NCBI GenBank assembly: GCA_018873245.2
Contig: JAEMBT020000006.1
Span: forward strand, 13,920,387 to 13,984,386
Source: Archegozetes longisetosus
Taxonomy: Eukaryota > Arthropoda > Arachnida > Sarcoptiformes > Trhypochthoniidae
Length of the DNA stretch: 64,000 nucleotides
Reading direction: 5' to 3'
In this document: piece after piece, positions 25,701 to 40,875 of the stretch
Layout of the letters: each line of letters starts with the position of its first letter
Numbering within the stretch: the stretch's first letter is position 1
Position numbers and translations under genes: made by a program
Notes under the pieces: model-generated
Told to the model about the DNA's origin: nothing
The model's input: only the letters and a program-made list of their open reading frames with translations
Database searches by the model: none

Positions 25701-28335
25701 TCTAAAAAATAAAAATTATCCAATGGTATCAAATGTTAGAGTTTGGTGAAATCGGCAAAAAATTGATTATGACTAGTGTATTGTGTGCGCGATCATCAAA
25801 AATAATCGACCTGATGATGACCTGCAGCGATGAGCAGTGTTAAATGCGCTCTGAATTTGTCCGCCCAAAAATTATTTGTCATTCAGTAAGCAGTAAAGAT
25901 TGTCTCCTCTTCTCCTACTTTTTCTCTCTTTCTCTCTTTATGTTTTTTTCTCGGTTCACATTTACGCTAACATTTCTTGTTCATCATCTCTTTCTAACCT
26001 TTTTTCTGGTATATGAAAACGTTGAGCACCAAAGAGAGCAATCATCGAGAATAAGCGTTGCGAGAATTTGGCGCACAATTTCTAATACTATAACATTACT
26101 AGTTCTGTAAAGCAATAGATATGAAGTAGGCTTTTCTCATCATATGCTATGTTGTCTTTTGGAACTGTTTGTCCAAAATGAGTACTATTTGGGCTTATCT
26201 TGGCTTTGGATAAAACAACAGCAGAAATGTGTTTTTGGCTCAGAAGAGAGAGCATGTTAGCAATAAGAAAGACACTGACATTTATATTATGCAACTTAAC
26301 ATTATTGCAGCTGAGCTTATGCATACATTTAACCCCAACTTTATGATAATCGATATTTTGATCTGAAAATATATTTAAACCAAGGCATTAACGGTTTCAG
26401 TACTATAATGCTATCATTACTGAAGTGCAACTTTTCCTAATATTAAGTTTTTTCGGCTGATATAACTTATTAATGTTATCACATTTTATGAAAAGCAATC
26501 AGTAATTAAAAGTAATTATGTTAGAGTATTAGCTCGTTTTGATCAATTCTCTCCATATAAGCCATTAATTCTCCGACAATTAATGTTAATAAGTTTGATT
26601 TTTAAGTCAAAATTTGTTCTCTACAATTTTCAACGCCAAATGGATCAGAAAATTGAACAAAAGAACTAAAGAGTGAACATATGATATATTTAGAGATAAA
26701 CTAACAAAATGTTGGTCACAGTTAATGTTAAACTTTATTTTATTCAATAATAATAAGGTGCGCTGTCTTTTAATGTCCTTTACGATAATCAATAATCTAA
26801 AATACTATAATTAACTCTTAGCTTTTGTTAATTATAAGTATAATTACAATCATTTATCAAAATCGATCATCTCTTCTACAGAATTTGATTAAACTTAATG
26901 ACTGATTGATAACAGTTTGTGCTAAATAGCGAAACTTATTTGCGATATTGTTAGTCTTTTAGCATTAACAAAAGCGCTATTGTTTAAAACTGAATAGTTT
27001 TGACGATCGAGATTGTAGAGCAAACTGTTCTCTTTATTCTTAACTCTTCTCTCCCTTTACGCCAAATAATACAAACAGTTTGCTTCGACTCTTCCCAAAG
27101 AGAGCCTCGTTTTCACAGTTCTGCCTGCAATATATTCAATGCATAACACAAATAATTAAATTTTCTTCTTAATCTAATATAATATGGAAAGTTTACAATT
27201 CGTAAAGTTGGCGTTGAAAACATCTTTAGTGCTGTTTCTTATACCATCTCCTGCTTCGCACTCGGTTTTGTAGAGCTGCTCGATAAATATTAGCAATTTT
27301 TCTGATTTTCCCACCAAATAGATTGCGTATTGCACAAGAGCTGAGATATGCTCTGAAAGTTTAGCCTATTTTTCAAGACTTGAACAAAAGTTTCATATTT
27401 ATTACACACAACTTTTATATATTTATTGATCTAATCTCTCTTTCTTTGTCAAATTTTTTCACTTTTATCTTTTTAACTGTCACTCTAATATTAAAAAACT
27501 TTATTATGTAAGTACAGACTTAAGTGTTTAATAAATTATTAAAGAGTTGGATAACCTTTCACTAAGGCTTCTAAAAAAGATTAATAATTCAAAATATCTG
27601 CACACAACAAATGAATGAAATTTAGTGCAGTTCAGAATTTATGATCTGTTCTCAACATTTCATTAGACAATTTGAGAAAAACCTTATCTTTAATGGCTTA
27701 TGAAATATTAAATTTATTTGATAGCACTTTTGTTCAACACTTTTTAAGATTGAACTCCAAAGCTATTTACGATTCCTTTAAGTGTTTGTTTCGCTCATTC
27801 ATTCAGTTTTTGTAGATTAATTGCAAGATTCTGCTTCAAATAATGTATAAACAATTGAAATTAAACCAAATATTTATATTATTGAATATACCAATCGAAT
27901 CGTGATCTGGCATTTATTGGAGAAAGAGATTGCGGTCAATCCGTTGGATACTCGGATGTAATCAATTTTACTTCGATTTATATGTCAAACAAGTAGAAAG
28001 ATTCAGAACAAGAATTGGATTCTGTCGCTATCTATATATATAAGTTGTATTATACTATCCATGCATTCTGGTTTGGTAATAACGTTCCAGATGTAAAATT
28101 AGATTTGAAGGTTTTTTCATCTAATTTACTGAAAAAAAAAGAAATAATCATATAGTTCTGCAATTATGATGAAACTCATTACTTTCAATTGGCCAAAGTT
28201 TTTGCAAAAAATCAACATAATTAAGATAATGATACTGTACAAAAGCACAGATTTAACTTTATTGCATTTTCATAGAGTGAAATTGCTTGAAAGTTGCATA
28301 ACTAGCAAAAAACTTTGTTCAAATTTTTCTTTGTC

Positions 28336-28336
<1 letters not shown>

Positions 28337-28391
<55 letters not shown>

Positions 28392-28415
28392 CCCTCTCAA
28401 TCTCAATCTCAATCT
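28337..28415. repeat. (TC)26 microsatellite with TCTCAA repeats
   Basis: Perfect TC run at 28337-28388, then CGCTCC and several copies of TCTCAA. Two overlapping open frames across it (28166-28509) are produced only by the repeat. Confidence 0.92.
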
Positions 28416-31400
28416 AACTCCCGACGGAATTTTGAGCAGAAGAGAGAAATTGGCAAAAATTCAGTTGGAGTTAGTATATGAAACACAACATAATATTATG
28501 GGCGAATAGATAGTGAATTTGGAAAACCTGATGCGAAACTTGTATTTCCGATTAAAGCGGACGCATTTATTGGATTTCCAACAACTGATCCTCCGCTATC
28601 TCAGTCTTGTTAACCTTCTGGCACTGAGTACTGCTGAGAAATAAGAAACAACAGAAAAAATTGGGAATAACTTAAGAGTATGTGTGGCCTAAACTAAAAT
28701 GTAGTGGCAATACGTGCTATGAAAAAACAAGACACAAATCTTTATAAAAGGTTTGAAGCGATTCAGCACTACTACTGTATCTTTAAGTAAATCGGATTTG
28801 TGCCCAAATTGAACTAATACTTACAATGAAAGATTGATTTTGTCTATTTTAGGGCTTATTACAGGCAGAGAAATGGATCAGTAAATAAAACTGACGAGAA
28901 AAGAGTTGTTTTCGGGGCGTAATTCTCTCGAGTCTTTCTGTCTGACAAAAATAAAAGTTATAGTTTTTATTTCTACTTTTAATCTAGTGAACGAGCACTT
29001 CTATATCGTACTGTTTGAGAATAGGTTTCATTTCAATCAAACTATTCTCAAGTCCAGTCTAATCAATATAATGAACACAATCTGAAATCGATTAAAATAA
29101 TACAATAATAGTTTTTGTTGTTTGAAAATCTAAAATCAACTAAAACGTATGAGAGAGTGAATCAATATTGATTTTTATTTTTAACCTTAGAATGTTGAGC
29201 TTTTATATTACCAAGCTTTTCTTAAAAACATATATGATTTGTTGTAGACAAATCTAAAAAATTTCTAGATCATATTTATCACCAATCTTTAATACTTAAT
29301 GCAAATATTTAAAATTCACTCCATTTTATTAAGTTAAAAGTCAAGTCGATCAAAGTCTGTATTATATCAACGTTCAGTCAGATTTGATCCTACGCTTTTA
29401 GTCTAATTTGATTTAATCGGTTTAAGCTTAAGAATACCTTAAGGAATTTAATTTGTTAAATATTTAGTGGCTTTGATGATTGTAACTTGGAAAATAATGA
29501 TTATATTTTAAAAATTGAAAAGCAACTTATACTCGTAGTGCAACTGCTCTATTGCAAGGCTATCAAAAAAACATCTTTCATATTAAATAAGTTTAATGTT
29601 TAACGTTCAACTTTTTCAACATGATATTGCTTTTTATATATTGGTACTTGAGGAAATGAAAATATATCTAAAATCGTAATATTTGTTCATACGTTAGAGA
29701 CAGGTTTAAAATAACCTTTTATTTTCACATTTTCCACTTAGTTCACAAACTCAATAGAGGATACCATTAAAGAGAATTGCTGTACTCTTAAATCTCAATG
29801 TCCACAACTATTCTTTCTTCAGTCATCTCAAAATAGAGGACTTGTTTGAATAGAGAACAAATTTTTCAAATTTTGCTAATTTAAAAGGAAATTAAGAATA
29901 GCTGTACATCACTGACAACAACGAGATTCGACTAATTTTCATGAGGCATCAAATCATAAGACGATTATAACATTTATATTGATTAAATAGGCTGTCGGTT
30001 TGAGAAAGCTATGTCAAATACGCTTAATACAAATCGATTATGCGATAGCTTAAAGCTTTCATCAATCTTTCAGAGAAACTGATAGCACATTTGATTGGTT
30101 TAAATGATGCCATCGTTTCGCTCAAAGACTTATGAAGGTTTAGCACGAGATTAAACACCGTTTGACCAAAATCTGAGCATATGTCCAACTAGTGGACAAC
30201 TAGATTAGGCTTTACTAAAATAAAATCCCACAAACACCGGCTCAGAGACTGAAAGATACTTATCATTCTTTAAACTTGTTTCCAATATCTTAAGAGCACC
30301 ATAAAATTGTGATTCAATTCTTTTTATCTTTTAATAATGACCGAAAAAAAATATTTTGAAAAAATTGATGTAATTTGAAGCTCAAGTAACAATAATGTAG
30401 GTGTAAAACTATGAGCAGACCATTAAAAAATAAATCGATAAATACTTTTTGATCCATGAACACAAGTTTTTGTGTTTTCAAACTTGACTGAACTAAGCAC
30501 AAAAACGTTCAGATAATTATATTCAAAAAGTGATGGTCGATAAAACTTCAAATAAACTATCGATATTCTTCAAATTTTCTGTTAAATCTACGGAATAAAT
30601 TCTTTATAAACAATTCAAACTTTTAGTGATTCCTTTGGGTTTTGAATAATCATGTTTACGTTGACTGAATCTGAATCATAAATGAGTGCAATGTTTTTTT
30701 GTTTATTGACACAACTGACTTTCAAGTTGCCTCATTAGTTTGTTTAAATCGATCTGATAAACATTCAACTAAATATATTATTCAAGTCTCTGCTGATAAT
30801 ACAATGTAATTAAAGGCCTTTCTGACAAATCAGTAAAAACATCAAAATCACAGAACTTTCCTTATTTGATCAAATAATTAGATATTTTGATTCACGTGAC
30901 TTCAGGTTTTAGGAAGCTTTAGAAAGTTTTAAATAGACTAAAAAACTGTAAAGGTCAGATTTTACGCGACTTCAATTAATCTTCATGTGGAATAGAATCA
31001 ATTATAAATTGTTCTATATTTGAAATGATACATAAAGAATTATTTTCTGACCCGATTCTAAAAGTTTGTTTAGCATAACTTAGAATGCTAAGTAAAAAAA
31101 TGCTAAGCAAATAAATAGTGAAAACCTGACACGTTTCAGTCTACTTTCTAGCATAAAAACGTGAATTTCATCTGATCAACAATTTGAAAGCTTCGTACGA
31201 TTTCAGGCTAAGAAATTCAAAAAAAACCTGCTCGAACTTTAAATTTGAATCGAAGTTAAAGTGAGGATGAATAAATATTCAACGCAGAAATATAGATGAT
31301 AAAGGATTTTCAGGAAAGTGAGTCCATTTGCTAGGATTTACACAAACTCGAGGCCTCTGCAAATATGGATGCGGTTGGGTTTGTCCCAAAACGGAAACGT

Positions 31401-32813
31401 GAGATACGAAAAAGATTGGTTTAGATGAGTGAAGGGAAATGCGAATGCAAGCAAAAGCAAAACCTAAAACTGCACGTTGACATTTCCTTACATTACAGGC
31501 AAAATCATTGGGCCATTTATTGAAAAAACTTATGGCCAGAAGTGTAGTAACTGAACCTCTTATATCAATATATAAATGGCTGACATCAGCATTCAAACAA
31601 AGAGCGGTCTAGCATTACACCATAAAACAATATCAATCCACAACTTCGTTAAACTTAATACTTTTGGCTACAATTGACATATAGAGTGTGCACATCATAT
31701 AGAAATATAAACATCAAAAGAAATGTAAGCTTAGGTAAAGGCTAGTATTGATCCAATTTGGGACTCCAAGTGTTCGACTTAAATCTAATTTTGAGTTTTC
31801 CGAAAAGATATACTACTCTATAGATTGTTGAACAATTTTTTTTTCATAATACGTTATTGAGTTATGCATTTATTATGCTTTGCAATAGAGATCTGAAGAC
31901 TCTAGGAAATCGGATATCAGAGGCGAACAACATTTTTTTAAAATTCAATTCATTTACTTTAACCGAAACTTCTCTTTACATATTTTAATAAAAAGAGATA
32001 ATAGACTGAGAACTTAATAGATTTTAAGCCAAAGAATAATGCATAAATGTATATATTCGTACAGGCGTCTCATGTTTCGACATATCTCTGTCACTATTGG
32101 GTGAAAGTCTTCCATTAAATATAACAAAACTTGATTCTATTTTTAATTAGGATTTAGTCTCAAAAGAATTTGTTATGAAACCTGAATGAACCCCAATCAG
32201 ATCCGTTTCTGCCGATGGCAAACATCTATTTAGAAAGTTAGATATAAGGTTTTTTTCATAAAAGTTTAAAATGAAATTTTGATTCTTTTGTTTTGAGACA
32301 AAAGTAATAGACATTGAATGAAAAGAACTTTTTCTCTGGTCAAATAATTCTTCTACTTTGCAAAGATTGCTATTTATCAGAAGATGAAAAATTGGTAAAT
32401 CCTTTTTATAAATAAGAGAAAAGCATTATTTATATTAAGACTCGGAAGAATTTATGTTTAGAAATATATTTGAGTCCCAAAAAAAGTTTGGGAGTCTGGT
32501 ATCGAAATAGAGAAAAACATACATTAATGATCACGAAAGCATAAAATAGACTAAAACAATGCGAAAGGAATTACTATAATTTACTATTATTTCTTTTGGT
32601 TAAGTCTTAAAAAGTGTCGTGTGTTTTGTGTTTTAGGTCAAAAAGCAATATTTGATGATAAGGCAAACGCTCATACTTTAGGAATTCGACGATTCCATGG
32701 ATACGACAAATATGACGCTAACATATAGACAAAGTTTAGTGCATTATTGCCTGCCATACACTAAATCCTTTTCTTTTTTGGTATTTGCTATACTTTATTG
32801 AGAATATACCAAA

Positions 32814-33005
32814 GAATACAGTCAAACTTAGTTATAAAGAATTCAGGATTGGAATTCGGTTATAATCAATTCCCTTATAATGAAGTCTTGTTGACACAAA
32901 ATTACTTGATTGTTTGGGTAAAAGTTGATATACAACGAGTATTCTTTATAACAAATTTAATTTTTCTTATTCTCGAAGTTCATTATAGCGGAGTTTTATT
33001 CTGCA
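32814..33005. repeat. Decayed pogo/Tigger-like MITE fragment
   Basis: The left side begins TACAGTCAAACTTAGTTATA and repeats the theme GGTTATAATCAATTCCCTTA; the right side carries GTTCATTATAGCGG in the opposite sense. A CAGT-start followed by 'gttataa..aattcccttataa' is characteristic of old pogo/Tigger-derived terminal sequences (family knowledge). The ends are eroded, so the borders are approximate. Confidence 0.4.
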
Positions 33006-36000
33006 TGCCAGAGAAAAACGAGTGTTCAGTCTATCTACAAAAGTGTATATGTGTGCCAGTGTCAGAATGAAAAGCAGAGCTCAAAAACCTAACGAATCAA
33101 CATTTCGCTTGAATCAACAGGCATGAAATGCCGTGAAATGGCATCAAAGTCAAAATAAGCGTTAGTCCAAATTGACTGCTTTGATAGCTTACAACAAAAA
33201 CACGACAAATGTTACTCTAGCTTTCTTTTGACAAATTCTAAATTTTTTATTCTGTGTCGAGTCAGAAAAAACTGGTGCAAGTAATTTATACCTTATTTGA
33301 TTCAAAGTTCTTTTTTTTGTTGTGGAAAATATGGAATTCATTGTAAAGAGTGTTTGGGGTCAGAGAAATAGCATTTATATTCCGACGCATTCTTTGGTCG
33401 AATATAAGAACGACATACAGAAGTTTGGCTGGTGAGAGTCAGGCAATGCCGCTCTTTTCTCATCATATACTGGCCAATCGGTGGACAGTACTTGATCAGA
33501 ACACAATTCAGTTTCACATATTGTCATCTATGACATGCTAGAATTGATCAAAACCACACATCGCACACACAGACATACACACAGTAGTGCACACACAATA
33601 TATACTATATTTATCGACTTATTGACGCGCATATTGTAAGCCCTTTCTTGATGCTTACCTTACAGTATCACATTATCACGACTGTTAAGATTTGAAATTA
33701 TTTATTTTTTAGCCGGAATCGCATTTTTGAACATTTTCTAATCAATTTTTAAAAATCAACAGTTCTTTACAGTTTATGGACTTTGAATTAGATTTTATCC
33801 CAAGAATCGTTACGAACTTCAATAAAGTTGTCTTATAAGAGATAATACTGTATTATTCTGTCAGAAAATGAGAGAAATATGAGAGGAAGGATAGAGTGGA
33901 AAGGATGTGATGGAAAGAAACGGATAGAAGTTTTAGCGAAAAGTTATGAAAGTATAGTGTTACTTATGACCACAATCTGTTTACCTGTGTGCTTAACTGC
34001 GTTCACTCTAACATTAATCATGTGTTTGAGAATTCTTTTCCACTTTTCAGCAAAAACAAATATTACTTGAATATAAAATTTCTCTCTTGTAGAATGGATT
34101 AGCTTTCAGTTTGATTTATACGTTTTGTCTTCTCTCAACGTCAACATCGCTTCAGTTTGAATTCAACAAAGATTATATTGTTTTCAAAGATATCTCTTGA
34201 AGGATAACTTTTTTCCGTAAAATACGATTCGGTCAAACTAGAAATTGATTGAAAAATTAATCGATCAACTCAATCTTGTTTTAGAAAACTTGAAAAATAC
34301 AGATATTAGTTCGTAAGTTTTAATGAAATAATTTGAAAATATTGTAACAACCTATTGAACCGGGTTTCGCATTTCAAGTTTTTTCACTCCTACAACAAAA
34401 CATATTTCTTTTATATGGCACTCGAAAAATAACTTCAATAATAGATCTCACGATAAAACTATCTTCTAGAACATTAAAAAATCAATCGTTGACAGAGCCA
34501 TACATCGAAGGATTAGATGAGCTTAACTTTGAGCAAATGTCAATCAGCTATTAGCTGAAGAAAGTTAGCTGAACTGATCAAATTTAGATATAAATTGAAC
34601 CTTTTATCGTATGCTAGTATAAGGAAGAGAAGATAGAGCTTATATTAAAGCAATGATTCATTACTGATGATTATGTTTTGCTTTTATAAATAATGCCAAA
34701 TCCAATTTATGATGAATTCAGCCAATTATAGAAATGTGCTTTTTTTCATCCCAATTGTCTCTTCCACTAAAGCCATTCTATCTTTCTACTCCTATTTATA
34801 CAGAGTATTATTTAAGTTCAAGGGAAAAGTCTCTTTCGATTTATCTTTCCATTCGTTCAGATGAAAGAAATTGAGTGTAAAATCATATGATATACAAGTT
34901 ATCTAATGATAGGCTTATTTATTCGAGAAAAGTAGTCTTTAAGGCAAACTTTTCATCTTCATTATCGTACTCTATCTGAGTATTTGAGCATTGATTTAGT
35001 TACATATTTCACTTGAATGTCCTAAATGCTAATAGAAATAAGTGAATTAGTTTGTCAAATAAATTTGAATTTCTAATTTAATAAGATTATGTTAAGTAAT
35101 TGCTGAAGAGATTTCTAAAAAAATTATAACATTTAAATAATAAAACAAAATTTGTTCATTTCAATCGACCAGTTCGCGCATTTATTTTTCATAAGTTAGT
35201 AAACAGTTCAGTGCACTCAATATAGCTTATAATTTATTGATCAAATATTTGGTAATTTAATAAACTTTTTGAACGCTAATGCATTTCTTTCTGTTTGTTT
35301 CAATCAATGGTTCGTAAGGTTTAGGTCATAGACTTTGATTAAGAACTTATTTTTGCTCTCCTCTTTAATTTGATGTTCAGCAGAAAAATTCATTTCTCCG
35401 ATTCAGTTTAGCAGAAACTTATTCATTGGTTTATGAGTAATATAGTGTTTACCAGTTGTTTCAATGATTTTATAGAGTAAAAACATGAAAATTCTTACCA
35501 TTCATTTCAAACTGGTTTTATGGTCTATTGTAATGTACTACACATTAGTGTTTCTACAAATCATTCTCACTTTCGAATATAGCATAATTATTATAATACC
35601 AAATATTTGAACATCATTTACGACAATATTAAGTCATATTAGAATTCATGAAAATAAAACCATTTTTTAGAAATTAGGAGGCAATTAATATATCTTTTAA
35701 ACATAGTCTATATTTAGAAATATTCATCTTATCAAATATAAAGATATTGAGATATGGTCAATCATTTGAATTGCTGTGGATCCATTCAAAATATGCACAA
35801 TCATTAAATAATGTATTTCTATTTTAGTTAAAAGATTGAAAACATTTTTAGTATTTTTTCACTTCACAAATTTCATTGTCTTCATCATGTTTTGAAGTTT
35901 CGAAAAATAAAGTTACGAAATATAAAGTTTCAGATGCGAAAGTTTTGCAAATTCTATTCTGAAGCCTTAATAAAACAATAGAATCTATTTTACTCTTATA

Positions 36001-37213
36001 GAAGTATTTCTTTCAAATCTTGACAAAGAACCCATAGATCGTTAATAAAAATAGTAGTGCAGTAAAATAGAGTAAAACTAACAAGAAATTGTCTACGAAA
36101 CCTCTATATAATATGTCAATAGGAATAGAATAGCTTAAAAATACTGAAACTTATTAAATATTAACCTTTTATCTCTTAATCAATCGGTATTTCTTTGAAA
36201 TTTTCGAAAAGTCAAAACAATTTCACTTCAGAAATTAAGCTTTATATTACATCAGATATTCAATTTTAATCTATTTAATATTTTAAAATGTTAAGCTCAA
36301 TAACTTGGTTATTTTGTTTAGAAAATTGGAATCTCTTTTCTGAGATAAAGATGGCAAATAAGGTTTTCGAAACCTCGAAGTGATCTCATTGTTTTGAGTT
36401 AAAGATTGGATCAAAGATTGGATCGAAAATGTAGGGCATATCTCGACTGAAAGTCTAGAATACTTAACAAGAAAATCATAGATAACCAAAAAAGAATAGA
36501 AACGCTTCTAGGAGTTTAATGAAGCATAAAATACTATTTAAAATTTGTTGGCTATGGAGTAATGAAGATTGACTTGAAGCCAATTCAGTGTTTCTTTGGG
36601 TAAAACTTTTCCAATTACTTGCATGAACGCAGTTCCAAGACATTCAAACAAATCTAGTCATATATTTCGCTAACAATTGATTTTGAAGTTGAATTTTTTT
36701 CGCTAAACTTTAACTCTTCTGAGATTAAGAAACAATTTGTTTTCATTTCGACTCTTATTGTTCATAATAAGCGAACTTAATCTGACAACAAATGCCAGGC
36801 TTTACATGATGCAAACGTTGCATCTTATTTTTAATCAACTTTACAGCATTATTCAGTCTAAAAATCGTAAATCATAGGTTGAGTCACGAAGAAAGTGATT
36901 TTTAGAACAAAAGATCTTACTTTAAAAGAGAGTTTTTTCTCAAACAAAAAAGCAGCAATTTTTCCGTCAACCAAAAAAGTATGCGATTAAGGTTTGCAGT
37001 ACTTGTGCTGTTTTTATAAAGTTGATTGTATTTGCTCGCTATTGTTAGGGGAAAGACCAATTTCCTTATAAGTAACTCAGATTAGCGACAAATAAGAATG
37101 CGTTCGTGTAATGTTCAAAACGAGAACTTTTTAGCCAAAAGTCTATTGAGGTATAGCTTGGAAATTAAAAGTGAGACTAAAAGTAGATTTAAGTAGTTAT
37201 GGGCTGGAGAAAG

Positions 37214-37270
<57 letters not shown>

Positions 37271-40200
37271 CAATTTTAGTGCATTATTGGTACCATTCGA
37301 CTTAATACACGAACATAACAATAGACCAAAATTTCAGTTCATTAATTTTCAAATGCATTTGGAATGCAATCTCCGCTTTTCTTTTGATAATAATATGCAT
37401 ACAATTTATTACTTTTAGACTATTACTAGTTTTGGAAGTAAAAAGCTTTGCACGAAATATGAAGTACTTATTTCTCAGTATATATGCAGCAAATCTTTTT
37501 GATAGATTTACTTTCCTTACTTTGTGATCGTAGTTATGTTACTCTATGGTGCCATCAACAATGAAAAATAATACTTCAATCCTTTGTGTTCTTCTATTCT
37601 ATTATATTAGAACCATTCGGATTTTTCATATAAACTTTTGTGTTGAATCGCATTGATTTTTATATTCCATCAAAACTGAGCCAAATTTATATAACTTTTC
37701 TCCAAATTTTTTTGAACTCAATGAATGAGAACAAAAATAATTTTTTAGTTTGACATGAATTGCAGATTTGAGCTCAACTTTTTTTTCTAAGTATCAATAT
37801 ATCAACATAGGCACTGAAATCAAGTCGGATTTCTCTAATTCCTAATTTTTCAAACTATCATTTCTTTGGACTCAAGTTGGAGTACATCGCCCAAATATGG
37901 AAATGTGAAAACTTTTCCATCTAAAGATGATTGATTTTTATTTTCTCATTTCCTATCATTAAGAATGGATATATCCTAAAAGCTACGTCTGCCAAGTATT
38001 CACTGCTTTAATGCTGTTTTACAATTAACAGCATTTCTTTAATCTCTAGCAATTTTTACTAATTTTCATAAGATAAATTTATGTACAGATATAGTTTAGT
38101 CATTCTTTTGATTCAATAGTAAAGAATTCCACAGAAAAAATAGAAAACAATGAAATCTATAACATTTTCCCACATGAAAGTCGTATCCAAAATAAGAAAT
38201 CAATCCTTATTTTCAGCAACTTTTGCACAAAGCTTTGAAATCTAAAGCTTTGAGCTTAGAGTTCTTACTAAGAACTCCATAACAAATAATTGGTTGTTTG
38301 CTTATTATAGATTCTCTGATTGGCTGATTTTATTGAGGAATAAACTTATTATTGAGCGATGGAATCTAAAATCAATTGCTATCTGTTTTTCAATTAGGCT
38401 ATTTGTCCATTACTATTGTGAAGCAGAAAAGCCAGAATTTGATAAAGTGTAGTGCATTAGTAAGTTAGCTATATTTTTCATCATTCTATGATCGCATCGT
38501 TGACAGTCACACAACAAAATAAATTGAATAAAACTGGTATTCGTTTCAATACTACAAAATAAGGGGGGAGTCAGAGAATAAGAAGAGAGAAAATAAGGAA
38601 CAACAAATGCATAAAAATAAACGCTAACATGAAAAGAATGAAAGGGCAGAAGACCGACAATAAAATTCTGGTCATATGATTCTGATCTTAGTTCTTAAAT
38701 GTATTTGAACATTAAGATCATTCACTACCCTAGCAGTGCATCAACAATACTGAATCTGTCAAAAGTTTTCTATTTCCTTCTTATTGATATTCGTTATGCT
38801 TCTCCTCTCTTATTCTTCTCATTCTTTCTTTTTAATGCAATTCAAATCTATTTATCAAATTTTATAGATTGTATATTATCCTCATATGTAATAATCTTTT
38901 TTGAAATATAGTTTTGCTTCTCGTAAATTGACTCTATTTTTACATCTTTATTTACTGATCCCTTTAGAAATTTTAAATTATAGCTATGTTATTTTAGCTT
39001 TAGAACAAATGGCAAATAATAAGTTACTTCATAATCAAAGCCCACAAGCCATTCATTAAGCTAGAAACAACTTATTAAGCTTAGCAGTGAAGGCTTTGTT
39101 TAATTACCAGAAGTTTATGCTATGCCTACAATTCTGCAAACTTATATTTTGAATTTTACATCCAATCAGCGATTAGTAGTGGACTCGTTAGCTTTATAGC
39201 AAAACTTATATAAAATTTAATGAATAATTTGTCATCAATCATATTTTGTTAAGTTTTAAATGAAACAATCTCAATTTTATACTCACTTGATTTGATAATA
39301 GCCTTATAAATAATAATAATTATTATTTCACAGTAACCAGTGCTTGGATAAATCTATACTTTAGTCTTTCATCAATAAAGTTATTAGACTCTACCGATTG
39401 CTCATTGCTCTAATCATTGGAAATAATTGCGCAAAAAGTCAATAGATAATCAACTATGAAGCTTGAAAGCTTGAAATTCTATCTGTATATCAAGTTCAAA
39501 ATATTCATTTTATCTTTAATTTTGAATCTACGGTTGAATTAGATTAGTATGGGGCTATAAAATAAACCTCAATTAGAAAACTTATGAAATCATATATCTA
39601 ACGCTGAAATCGCATATCTACTGATGAAAACTTTCGTGTTCCATAGAACGTCTGATTTTCTACTCAAGATTATATGAGCAACTATTCAGTCTTTAACAAT
39701 TATCATGAAAGAAGACATAAAAGAAAGATTGCATGCCATCCCAGACAGTTCTGTATCTTATTTTTCTATAAGACAAGACTTTTCATTATAATGCACTCAC
39801 TCAGCCAATGTCAGAGTCATTATTAGTGGAAACAACATTTTTCAAATTGTGTCACAACTTATTTCTAGATAAATCTTACTTTTGAAGTAAGTGCAATGTT
39901 TTCTAATTTGTTTGAATGCAACAAAAGTTTAACCTAAGCCCTACTCATTAGATTCACTTAACTTTCACTTCAAGATGAATCAGAATATCACGAGAAATAC
40001 ATGAGATTTTAAAGTAACAGCCATTAGACATCTCAATCTTAATGAGAGAAACAAAGTTTGTTTCACTTGAGTGGATAATGAGATCTTATGGGAATATTCA
40101 GATTGAAAAAGCATTACTTAATTCTATTGTTTTGATTTATGTTTTACTAGTTGTGACTTTGCATAAGTTTAACACAATTTCGAAACTTTTGAAATGATCA

Positions 40201-40382
40201 AACAGCTAAATAAGATTTATTTCAATTTTTATTTTCATTCATATGGAAAATCATTTTAATTAAATGTCAAGTCAAATGTATTCTAATATCTTATTTACAA
40301 ATTTTTCGAACTAGTAATCTTATCATTTATTGATAGTGTGTCCTTACAGTTTAAGATAAGAGGAATAAAGACTACGATTGAT
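33006..40382. other. Non-coding AT-rich stretch
   Basis: Contains the (AG)n run at 37217-37267 and otherwise only short, unsupported open frames. No gene, RNA or mobile element was recognised. Confidence 0.5.
37217..37267. repeat. (AG)25 microsatellite
   Basis: Perfect 51 bp AG run preceded by imperfect GA-rich sequence from about 37205. Confidence 0.93.
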
Positions 40383-40832
40383 GTCAGTTTATCAGAAGTC
40401 GGTTTAGCAGAATGGGGTTTTAACCAGTCGGTTTGGCCAAAACCGGTTAAAATCAACTTTACAACTGATCTTCTCATCTCTAAACTTCAGGTTTTGTTCG
40501 TTGATTCATCTTTGAAAAATAAAAAATTTGATGGTAATCAACAGATGTTGATAAAAGCTTAAGTGTTAATAGTGAACAAAGGCAATGAGACTAAAGTATC
40601 TGATTAAATAATTTTCATAAATATTTGAGTTTAATTTTGAAATTTAAAAAGAAATATCTTTCGACTTATTATTAGTTTATATTCCTAAAACTGGAGTTCT
40701 TGATGTTGACTTTGAAAAATAGAAGGGTTTTCTAGAATCTAAGCTTTTTCTAGGAAAACGGAGAAATTAATCTTTTGAGTTAAACTGGCTGTTAAAATAG
40801 TGTTCTATTAAACTGACTTCTGCCAAACTGAC
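40383..40832. mobile_element. 450 bp inverted-repeat element (copy A)
   Basis: The left end GTCAGTTTATCAGAAGTCGG and the right end, which reads GTCAGTTTGGCAGAAGTCAG on the opposite strand, form imperfect terminal inverted repeats extending about 50 bp. A second, inverted copy aligns along nearly the whole length at 55840-57943, where a retrotransposon splits it. This defines a dispersed non-autonomous family. The 74-codon open frame at 40338-40562 falls mostly in the element and has no protein support. I cannot assign the superfamily; no clear target duplication is seen. Confidence 0.72.
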
Positions 40833-40875
40833 TCATACTAATGACTACTACTATTTTTACCGACTAGATAAGAGT

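Larger units (their letters stand above)
15444..32813. other. Long non-coding stretch upstream of the first Dscam exon seen
   Basis: About 17 kb of AT-rich DNA. It holds microsatellites at 18619-18664, 19675-19701 and 28337-28388 and no gene I can support. The open frames here are short, AT-driven and lack splice or family support. The Dscam signal-peptide exon and promoter should lie somewhere above 15443 but I could not locate them. Confidence 0.5.

Noticed and set aside
28166-28509. Overlapping 83- and 64-codon frames rich in Ser and Leu
   Set aside because: Translation of the (TC)n microsatellite.
31279-31596. 105-codon minus-strand open frame
   Set aside because: No recognisable domain, no splice or promoter context, and no sign of constraint.
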